64,000 nt of DNA, taken from the IMG/VR virus record IMGVR_UViG_3300042564_005700, positions 1 to 64,000 of that record; one strand, 5' to 3'. The notes beneath the pieces were generated by a model that had not been told where the DNA came from, ran no database searches, and saw only the letters and a program-made list of their open reading frames with translations. The translations under genes and the position numbers were made by a program. Origin of the DNA: a virus. Of the stretch, positions 57,727 to 64,000 are shown piece by piece (the first letter of the stretch is position 1; the number at the start of each line of letters is the position of its first letter).

Positions 57727-58851
57727 ATGAAAGTTTTTATTACAACCGATTGGCATTTTGGAGTATATCTAAATAACCTAGATAAATGGTTAGATATGAT
57801 GGAAGATTACTTCTACAACTCTTTTATCCCATACATCAAAGAAAATTCAAAACCAGGAGACATTCTTATTCATTGTGGTGACTTATACGACAATAGAACA
57901 TCTATTCCTATCATTGCATCATATAAGGCAGAGAAAATACTTATAGAGCTATCTAAAATACTACCACTACATATTATAGTAGGTAATCACGACCTTTGGA
58001 ATAAAGGATCTAATGATATAAACTCAGTTAGGTTATTCAATCACGTTCCAAATGTGTCAGTTTACACACAAACAACATCTATTGACTTAGATGGTCAAAA
58101 ATTGATTCTTATGCCTTGGGTAGAAAAGAGATTAGATATGATTAAAGAAATTGATAGTAATCCAGGTGATTATCTTTTCTGTCACTCTGATTTAAATGGA
58201 TGTTTAATGCACTTAAATTCAGTTGCTCACAGAAATGCTGATAAAATCGATGTTGATAACTTTGGAAAATACAAACACGTTTTTTCAGGACATATTCACA
58301 TTCGACAAACTAACAAAAACTTCTCTTTTATCGGATCTCCTTACCAAATGGATAGGAATGATATGGGTGATCAAAAAGGTATAACTATACTTGATTTATC
58401 AAGTGATAAAGTTACTTTTGAACCAAATACATATTCACCAGTATTTAAAAAATTCAGAGTTGTTAACGAAGAAGATATTGATAAGTTAGATGAGTTAAAA
58501 GATACTAAAGATTATATAGATTTAGCTATATCAAACAATCTTTTAATTAGTAATAGAAAGCTTCGTAGAAAGTTAGAAGTGATGTTAGAAAAAGGTAATT
58601 TTGCTTCTGTAGAGTATATTGATGATATTACTAAAGAATTAGTAGATGGTGAAGAAGTAAATGAATCCAATGACATTGAATTTGATGAAAATGGAATGGA
58701 AATATCTGTTCAATTAGAATACGAGGATTATATCAAAGAGTATATCTTGAAACAAAAATATGATAGTGATAATTTCAAATCAGGAATTGTAAATGAATTT
58801 GATGAAGTCATTAAGATATACAATGAAAATTATAAAGTCAAATCTGACTAA
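57727..58851 (+). CDS. 47: Recombination nuclease subunit, T4 gp47 / SbcD / Mre11-like (374 aa)
   Basis: The calcineurin-like phosphoesterase motifs are in order: TDWHFG (I), LIHCGDLYDNR (II), IIVGNHDLW (III), FCHSDLNG (IV) and VFSGHIHIRQ (V). The length fits T4 gp47 (339 aa). It forms the Mre11/Rad50-like nuclease with gp46 for recombination-dependent replication. gp46 is not in this window. The C-terminal ~120 residues are acidic and helical and would bind gp46. Confidence 0.9.
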   Translation: MKVFITTDWHFGVYLNNLDKWLDMMEDYFYNSFIPYIKENSKPGDILIHCGDLYDNRTSIPIIASYKAEKILIELSKILPLHIIVGNHDLWNKGSNDINSVRLFNHVPNVSVYTQTTSIDLDGQKLILMPWVEKRLDMIKEIDSNPGDYLFCHSDLNGCLMHLNSVAHRNADKIDVDNFGKYKHVFSGHIHIRQTNKNFSFIGSPYQMDRNDMGDQKGITILDLSSDKVTFEPNTYSPVFKKFRVVNEEDIDKLDELKDTKDYIDLAISNNLLISNRKLRRKLEVMLEKGNFASVEYIDDITKELVDGEEVNESNDIEFDENGMEISVQLEYEDYIKEYILKQKYDSDNFKSGIVNEFDEVIKIYNENYKVKSD

Positions 58852-58852
58852 A

Positions 58853-58879
58853 AAAACCCATCTTTAGGATGGGTTTTTT
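58853..58879. terminator. Rho-independent terminator
   Basis: AAAACCCATC, loop TTTA, GATGGGTTTTTT. It lies between two converging genes. Confidence 0.85.
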
Positions 58880-59130
58880 GTTAACTTTATTTTTAAATCA
58901 TTTGTTCCTTTTATTAATCGATGATAAGTACCCATTGGTATAAATACTTCTCCTTTTATTTCTTTAGGTAGTTCATTGTCAATTTGAATTAACCAATCTG
59001 TTTCACCAATAGACTCAATTATTCTATCTTCTCTATCACGATGCCACATAAACTCACCAGAATCGACCATCTGACTGAATTCTCTGATAAAAGTGTTATC
59101 ACTTAATTTATTTTCTTGAAATGGTAACAT
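58864..59130 (-). CDS. Conserved small phage protein, cupin-like (88 aa)
   Basis: SGEFMWHRDREDRIIESIGE and the following DWLIQIDNELPKEI, then VFIPMGTYHRLIKG, match a small conserved protein of T4-like phages with a short beta-barrel pattern and two His that could bind a metal. Function unknown. It overlaps the ART-like gene stop by one base. Confidence 0.6.
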   Translation of the reverse strand: MLPFQENKLSDNTFIREFSQMVDSGEFMWHRDREDRIIESIGETDWLIQIDNELPKEIKGEVFIPMGTYHRLIKGTNDLKIKLTKNPS

Positions 59131-59714
59131 TATATAATCTTATTAAAATTTTCAATTAAAGACTCATCAAATATTGCTACATTTTTAGAACCTCTTTCTA
59201 CTACATAAAATCCATCATATCCTTTAGACTTTATTTGATTGATAATTGGATCAGACTCAACAACTCTCCAAGCTCCATTTTTTACTCTCCATAGATAATG
59301 ATAAACACTTTGTTCTTTTTCTGTTATATCAAATTCCTCATCTGTGTCCGGATTATATCCTTTCATACCATTACTAACTTTGATAAACTTAGTACCATTT
59401 ACCTCATCGATATAATTATTATCTATCATTTTTTGAATCACTGTAACTAAATCTAATTCTTTCATTGTTTCAATATCCATTAGATTACATAACTTAATAT
59501 TAGATTTAAGTTTAACTTCAAAAACAGAGGCATCAGGAAATTCATCTTTCTCATCAAGTGAGGCAAAGTTTTTAGCAAAGTCTAAATTATTCGTTAAAAA
59601 TATAGCACCTGCGAATCTTTTCTTTTCAGGTGGAAAATCACCTTTTCTGTTACCATGATATAATTTTTCACTTGTAGTAGATTCAAATAATTGATATGTT
59701 TTTAAGTATTTCAT
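59130..59714 (-). CDS. ADP-ribosyltransferase-like protein with capsid-targeting-like N-terminus (194 aa)
   Basis: After MKYLKTYQLFESTTSE comes KLYHGNRKG (H-G of the ART fold), then GAIFLTNNLDFAKNFASLDE, SVFEVKLKSNIKLCNL and a C-terminal SKGYDGFYVVERGSKNVAIF. This order resembles H-Y-E-type ARTs of polyvalent and toxin-like proteins. The catalytic Glu is uncertain. T4 packages its own ART (Alt) in the head to modify RNA polymerase on entry. With its N-terminal motif this protein would be an analogue of Alt. That is an inference. Confidence 0.5.
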   Translation of the reverse strand: MKYLKTYQLFESTTSEKLYHGNRKGDFPPEKKRFAGAIFLTNNLDFAKNFASLDEKDEFPDASVFEVKLKSNIKLCNLMDIETMKELDLVTVIQKMIDNNYIDEVNGTKFIKVSNGMKGYNPDTDEEFDITEKEQSVYHYLWRVKNGAWRVVESDPIINQIKSKGYDGFYVVERGSKNVAIFDESLIENFNKII

Positions 59715-59717
59715 ATA

Positions 59718-60290
59718 TTACCAAAAACCGGGATAAGTGCGTCCTCCAAAAAGATGACCATATTTATTGAGTCTGCAGCTCCAATATCCAGCTTTAGTCT
59801 TATCTTTCTTTAAATGACATTGGTGTCTAGCAGCAAATGACTTTCTTGCCTTAGGATTACTAACTTTAGCAGTTAACCCACCATGAACATCACCAAAAGA
59901 AATCTTTTTAACATTTCCTTTTGCACTCTTGACATATACATAGTATTTTTTAACACCACCACGCATTGGATAATTTAATTTAACATCTTTACCTTTATAT
60001 TCGGCTTCCTCTCTTATCTCTTCTATATTTTCCATAGGTAAATCTAAAGGAACTAGTTCACCATTGAACATTCCAAACTTACCAATATCAGTTGATTCAT
60101 ATAATTCTTTATCAACATCACATAGATTAACTTTACCTAAATCAAATAATTGTCTAGCTTCTTTGATAACTTCATAGAAAGCTTCTGAACCTGGTCTGAA
60201 TATATTTTCAGTAATAGGTTTATTATTCTCTAGGTGGTATTTAAGAGACTCTGATACATTAACAGATTCTGTGAATTTTATAATCTTCAT
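59718..60290 (-). CDS. Conserved T4-like phage protein with RHxC...YWSCR domain and targeting-like N-terminus (190 aa)
   Basis: It starts MKIIKFTESVNVSESLKYHL (shared motif with FTES). The C-terminal domain (~120-190) contains GDVHGGLTAKVSNPKARKSF, then RHQCHLKKDKTKAGYWSCRL and GRTYPGFW. This domain occurs at the C-terminus of proteins in many T4-like phages of environmental bacteria, often with head proteins. Function unknown. A 3-bp gap separates it from the ART-like gene. Confidence 0.65.
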   Translation of the reverse strand: MKIIKFTESVNVSESLKYHLENNKPITENIFRPGSEAFYEVIKEARQLFDLGKVNLCDVDKELYESTDIGKFGMFNGELVPLDLPMENIEEIREEAEYKGKDVKLNYPMRGGVKKYYVYVKSAKGNVKKISFGDVHGGLTAKVSNPKARKSFAARHQCHLKKDKTKAGYWSCRLNKYGHLFGGRTYPGFW

Positions 60291-60304
60291 AAATTATATA
60301 TTTT

Positions 60305-60733
60305 TTATTGATTAGCAATTGAATTTATAAAGTCTGAAATATTCATAACTTTAACATCATTTTCTGGGTTTGATTGTTCAACCTCTTCAACTTCACCACT
60401 ACAAGTACAATCCTGACAACATCCACAATCTTCTTGACCATTACATTGATCACAACATCCACATCCAACTTCTTGAGTAGGTACTTGAGGTTCTTGTGAG
60501 AATTCTTCTCCTTCAGGTTTAACCCCAACTTCGATTTCGATTGTAAAGTTTTCGAAATTTTTAATCTTTCTTAGTTTATCAAATTCTTTTTTAACCTTTT
60601 CTTGATCTTCAACTTCTGTTTTAAATGATGGCTTCTCATCTTTATCAGCTAAAACCTCTACATTAAAAAGAACTTCTTGGTCTTTGACTTTCTCATCCTT
60701 TTTTGTTTCGTTAAATTTTTTAATTTGTATCAT
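60305..60733 (-). CDS. Protein with a dense Cys cluster and targeting-like N-terminus (142 aa)
   Basis: It starts MIQIKKFNETKKDEKVKDQE (KKFNE matches the motif). Near the C-terminus, GCGCCDQCNGQEDCGCCQDC followed by TC packs nine to ten cysteines into ~22 residues, a metallothionein-like metal or redox cluster. The middle is a charged beta-type domain. No family is recognised. A metal-binding protein carried in the head would be unusual. Confidence 0.6.
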   Translation of the reverse strand: MIQIKKFNETKKDEKVKDQEVLFNVEVLADKDEKPSFKTEVEDQEKVKKEFDKLRKIKNFENFTIEIEVGVKPEGEEFSQEPQVPTQEVGCGCCDQCNGQEDCGCCQDCTCSGEVEEVEQSNPENDVKVMNISDFINSIANQ

Positions 60734-60743
60734 AGTTTATTAT

Positions 60744-61118
60744 TTATTTTTGGCTTAATTTTTTTACAATTAAAGCACATTTTTCATATTCCTCTTCGGA
60801 TTCCAACTCATCTTTATATTCCATAAGTTGTTTTCTATCACCTAATTCTAATTTAAGTCTGAATCTAACTTCTCTTAATTCATCCATATTATTAACTTCA
60901 GAGTCTATTAATTTATCAATAACATCTCTATCAAATTGCGACATTTTTAGAAATTGATTCCAGTTATAAACATCATTCTCAGATAGAAAGTCTAAAATAT
61001 TAACAACACAAGAATCAACTCTACTAAGTTTAGTAGTCTTGTTCTTTTTCTTAGAGTTATTAAATATCTTCTTAAAAAACTCTTCGTTGATAAATTGATT
61101 ATATCTGTTAATTTTCAT
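60744..61118 (-). CDS. Helical protein with capsid-targeting-like N-terminus (124 aa)
   Basis: Start ATG 61118 (MKINRYNQFINEEFFKKIFN) is chosen over an ATG 21 bp upstream. It follows a late-type element by 3 bp and gives a motif-conforming N-terminus, with INE as in the major capsid protein. The rest is helical and charged. No domain is recognised. It is the first of five consecutive minus-strand genes, four of which carry the motif. Confidence 0.6.
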   Translation of the reverse strand: MKINRYNQFINEEFFKKIFNNSKKKNKTTKLSRVDSCVVNILDFLSENDVYNWNQFLKMSQFDRDVIDKLIDSEVNNMDELREVRFRLKLELGDRKQLMEYKDELESEEEYEKCALIVKKLSQK

Positions 61119-61121
61119 ACT

Positions 61122-61133
61122 CTTATATATTAA
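61122..61133 (-). promoter_or_regulatory. Candidate late promoter TTAATATATAAG
   Basis: A minus-strand element 3 bp before ATG 61118. Confidence 0.45.
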
Positions 61134-61157
61134 ATTCACTTACTAAGAAAAGATAAA

Positions 61158-61169
61158 TTAATATATATG
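61158..61169 (+). promoter_or_regulatory. Candidate late promoter TTAATATATATG
   Basis: A plus-strand element 19 bp before ATG 61189, back to back with the element at 61122-61133. Confidence 0.5.
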
Positions 61170-61188
61170 TAAAAGTTTACATTATTAA

Positions 61189-64000
61189 ATGTCAAATCAT
61201 AAAAACCTATTATTCTTCAACAAAGAAGGAGATTATTTAAATTTCAACTACAACTATACGACAGATAGATTTGAAGGAGATTTACTTTTTCACGAAAACT
61301 CTTCAGATACTTTCAAAACATTAGGAATTTATATGTTGGAGAATATACCATCATTTGAGTTCGAACTACCTGGAACGCTAACCTTAAATAAATTCCAGTT
61401 ATTCAATGAATATGGATTGTTTTTCTATAATAGCAAATATGAGAATCAAAGTATTAATAGAATTGAACCCATTAACAATGATCCAACATTTTATTCGAAA
61501 TGGATATTTGGTGATAACTTTGAAAAGAAATTTCCAATAGGTAGTATAATTAGATTTGATTCAGTATTTTTAGAGTTCAACAATCCTACACAAACTTATA
61601 CCGTTGTATCAACGAAAAAAGGAGCTGTAATGATTATAAGTTCTGTTGATAATGCAACATTTGAGTCAATGTATATTTCACAATATTCCGATCAGTCAAT
61701 ATATGTAGGAAGAACAATATCAGCAATAAATGGAATTGGAGTTTATAATTATATAAATAGTTTATATAGTGATAATCTTTCTTATTGGAATGAACCACAA
61801 TTTTATGATAAATTATATAAAAAGAAAAAATTAAATATAATAAACTCACAATTAAATGATGGGATTTACACAGTAAAAGAAGAAGAACTAACAGATAACA
61901 AACACTTTGAATACTACACATCAGGAATGAATGGTGAAGATATAATAATTGAGGTTGTTAGTAAAACAGATTTACCAAGAATATATGATGGTGGTTTAAA
62001 TATAAACCAAGTATCAAATCAAATAACATCAGGTGGTGAGATTTTAACATTCTCATACACATCAAATGTAGGAGCTAACGGACCATATACATCATTAACT
62101 TCAAATGGCGCATCATCTTCCGTAACGGGAACTGGTGGATTATTTGATGTTGTAGTTTCCGGTGGTGTTGTATCATCAGTTACAATAAATAAAATAGGTA
62201 AACAATATACTGTTGGTGATTTATTTGTTATAGATGGTGTATCTATAGGTGGTAGCACAATAATAGATGATATTTATATAACTATAAATAGTGTAGCGGA
62301 TCCGATAGTAAGTGTAGAAAATAAAATATACTTCTCTAGTAGTGTTCCGGATATATTAAAACCTGGTAGAGAATTTAAAATAATAGGCTCAACAACAAAT
62401 CAAAACTTCTTTACTATAGCTAATATTCCTACATTTACGGGAAACACACAAGAAACATTCTACGGAACTCAATCACAAGTTCTTTGGAATAATAAAATAT
62501 ATCAATGTATATTAGCTTATACTCAAAGTTTTACTGGAGCGACTCAGTTTGTAGATCCATATACAACAGAATATTGGTCACCGTCCATAAGTTATATAAA
62601 AGTAGACCAAGTAGTAACACCTGAAATATTACTAGGTGCTCAAATATACCTAACAACTGATAGAATATATTTTGGATATGGATTCACATATAGCACGGCA
62701 GCAACTTTAGCATCTGCTGCTGAAAAATATAAAGATGATTTAAAGTCATTTAATATTGATTTATTTTATGAAAATAATAAATTAAAGGCAGATTTAATAT
62801 ATCCGAGTAAATATGCAGAAGTAAATTTCTATCAAAATCAAATTGGACCAACATATTCAATAGGAAATGTTACACAAACATATGAGAGAGTGACTCAAGT
62901 AGAAGAGTCTGTAAACTCTGAACTAAATTATGATATATCTCAAAATATTTTGGTCAATATTGTATTTACAGATATAGATGAATATGGATTTAAAGTTATT
63001 ATAAACGGACAAGTTTATCAAGAAGAATTAGCAGCGATATACAGCGGTGGTCTTTTAGATATGCAAAGAACAATTGACAGAACTCTTAGAAATTGGCTAG
63101 CTAGACATTATACAGAACTAATAGGATTAGGTATAATAGCTGATATACAATACACGGGTCCTATATTTTCACCATTTGTAAACTCAATAAAACTACAAAC
63201 ACAATATCCGAATGTTCCTTTAATAATAGATGATATTTTTGTAGGGATAACTGCTGATTATTATATTGAACACTCTAGAGTTCTTTTTAGTAACAATGAT
63301 TATACTAATACTAGACCAACTATTGGACCAGTTTTAACTTTAACTATAAATGACGATGAATTTAGTCAAAATACAATATATCAAACCGGATCATATTCAC
63401 AATATCCTGATATTCCGGCTACTTTATCAGCATGGGTTGATGAACACGGAGACTATTTAAGAACATTTGGAATTTTAGTAACACCTATAAATAATTTACT
63501 AAAATTTGATGTTAAAAGATTAGATAGGAGACTTGATTACACTATAAACACAGGCAAATTATCAATACCAGGTATTATAGACTACACAATAACTAAAAAA
63601 ATAAAGGGTAATGATGGTTTACTTATAACCTCAAATGAGGTATCTTTACCTACTGATTTAGTATCATTTGAAGATGCTGGATTTGCAACAGGAATGGTTT
63701 TCTCTATTAATAATACCATACATCCTTATAACAATCAAGAGTTTGTTATTCAATTTTTGGATCCACAAGTCTTAAATTTAAGTTATCAGGGACCATTCTG
63801 GGGATTAACATCTGGAATTTGTAATTCATCAGCATTTATCACATTAGCATTTGACACTGGATATGGACAAACAGCATGTGATGGACCTATTGTTGGACCA
63901 ACTCCTAGTGGAGCAGGACCATATCAAATAGGAGCATTTGATCCATCAGCATTTACTTTAACATATAATCCAAATACTTATACACTAAACACATATAATC
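61189..64000 (+). CDS. Giant tail/baseplate-type structural protein, 5' part (937+ aa, runs off the window)
   Basis: The frame opens at ATG 61189 (MSNHKNLLFFNKEGDYLNFN) and stays open to the last base, so at least 937 residues are coded. The sequence is beta-rich, Ser/Thr/Asn/Gly-heavy, with few charged clusters and segments such as GLFDVVVSGGVVSSVTINKI, SGGLLDMQRTIDRTLRNWLA and GLTSGICNSSAFITLAFDTG. This is typical of large baseplate or tail-fibre proteins. No domain is named safely. It has its own late-type promoter and lies beside the targeting-motif gene cluster. Confidence 0.6.
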   Translation, partial: MSNHKNLLFFNKEGDYLNFNYNYTTDRFEGDLLFHENSSDTFKTLGIYMLENIPSFEFELPGTLTLNKFQLFNEYGLFFYNSKYENQSINRIEPINNDPTFYSKWIFGDNFEKKFPIGSIIRFDSVFLEFNNPTQTYTVVSTKKGAVMIISSVDNATFESMYISQYSDQSIYVGRTISAINGIGVYNYINSLYSDNLSYWNEPQFYDKLYKKKKLNIINSQLNDGIYTVKEEELTDNKHFEYYTSGMNGEDIIIEVVSKTDLPRIYDGGLNINQVSNQITSGGEILTFSYTSNVGANGPYTSLTSNGASSSVTGTGGLFDVVVSGGVVSSVTINKIGKQYTVGDLFVIDGVSIGGSTIIDDIYITINSVADPIVSVENKIYFSSSVPDILKPGREFKIIGSTTNQNFFTIANIPTFTGNTQETFYGTQSQVLWNNKIYQCILAYTQSFTGATQFVDPYTTEYWSPSISYIKVDQVVTPEILLGAQIYLTTDRIYFGYGFTYSTAATLASAAEKYKDDLKSFNIDLFYENNKLKADLIYPSKYAEVNFYQNQIGPTYSIGNVTQTYERVTQVEESVNSELNYDISQNILVNIVFTDIDEYGFKVIINGQVYQEELAAIYSGGLLDMQRTIDRTLRNWLARHYTELIGLGIIADIQYTGPIFSPFVNSIKLQTQYPNVPLIIDDIFVGITADYYIEHSRVLFSNNDYTNTRPTIGPVLTLTINDDEFSQNTIYQTGSYSQYPDIPATLSAWVDEHGDYLRTFGILVTPINNLLKFDVKRLDRRLDYTINTGKLSIPGIIDYTITKKIKGNDGLLITSNEVSLPTDLVSFEDAGFATGMVFSINNTIHPYNNQEFVIQFLDPQVLNLSYQGPFWGLTSGICNSSAFITLAFDTGYGQTACDGPIVGPTPSGAGPYQIGAFDPSAFTLTYNPNTYTLNTYN

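Noticed and set aside
61634-62258. Minus-strand frames inside the giant right-hand gene
   Set aside because: The plus-strand frame is continuous from 61189 to the window end with consistent codon use; the minus-strand frames are short and hydrophobic or low-complexity.
1-64000. tRNA genes, CRISPR arrays, insertion sequences, integrase or attachment sites
   Set aside because: None could be recognised by reading. Direct repeats seen are too few or within coding regions, no transposase or integrase motif was found, and no cloverleaf was convincing. A tRNAscan run would be needed to exclude tRNAs.

Overview
The window is 64 kb of an AT-rich genome of a very large T4-like (contractile-tailed) bacteriophage. 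Most of the T4 morphogenesis set can be recognised from sequence: large terminase (gp17-like), a candidate small terminase, portal (gp20-like), prohead protease fused to a repetitive scaffold (gp21/gp22-like), major capsid (gp23-like), head-completion nuclease (gp4-like), tail sheath (gp18-like, unusually long), tail tube (gp19-like), tail completion (gp15-like), baseplate wedge gp25, a gp26-like baseplate hub protein and a giant open-ended structural gene at the right edge. Replication and expression genes include a gp44-like clamp loader, a gp47/SbcD-like nuclease and a gp55-like late sigma factor. A Bacteroidota host is inferred, mainly from TAnnTTTG promoters with an upstream TTTG at 20 bp spacing, and also from the lack of obvious Shine-Dalgarno sites and the Bacteroidota-like RNase R. 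No host can be proven from this window.

Layout. 0-1.3 kb: tiny accessory genes separated by repeated hairpins. 1.3-8.4 kb: an Acb1-like anti-CBASS 2H phosphoesterase, a membrane protein, a zinc peptidase, a retropepsin-like protease, a glycosyltransferase, a capsid-like paralogue and a compact protein with family-A polymerase motifs. 8.4-12.6 kb: a large unknown protein and a glycosylation cluster with a TibC-like heptosyltransferase fused to an FkbM methyltransferase. 12.7-18.2 kb: nucleotidyltransferase, small unknowns, a second capsid-like paralogue, DUF1653, a Dam-type methylase and NADAR. 18.2-18.9 kb: a non-coding locus with its own promoter and terminator that looks like a divergent tmRNA, next to an RNA-ligase remnant. 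18.9-25.2 kb: acidic protein, second zinc peptidase, NFACT-R protein, major capsid, protease-scaffold. 25.4-34.5 kb: RNase R, portal, gp4, glutamine synthetase, gp55. 34.6-47.7 kb: gp15, clamp loader, gp25, isochorismatase-like enzyme, a candidate lysis pair, HAD phosphatase, ClpS, terminase genes. 47.8-64 kb: a large virion-like protein, sheath, gp26-like, tube, gp47, an ADP-ribosyltransferase-like protein, a Cys-rich protein and a very large structural gene.

Three themes tie the genes together. (1) At least fourteen otherwise unrelated proteins begin with the same short motif (M-K-x-I/L-K-x-F/Y-x-x-F/Y/I/L-x-E). It resembles the capsid-targeting peptide of T4 internal proteins, and several copies match the Ile-Asn-Glu seen near the N-terminus of the major capsid protein. 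This suggests a large set of head-packaged, protease-trimmed proteins, including NFACT-R, isochorismatase-like and ART-like members. (2) tmRNA, RNase R, NFACT-R and ClpS, all linked to ribosome rescue or to proteolysis of aberrant chains, occur in one phage genome. (3) A recurrent TTAATATATA element lies just upstream of many virion genes and is the likely late promoter read by the gp55-like sigma factor. A few non-virion loci (Acb1, tmRNA, HAD/ClpS) instead carry host-type promoters.
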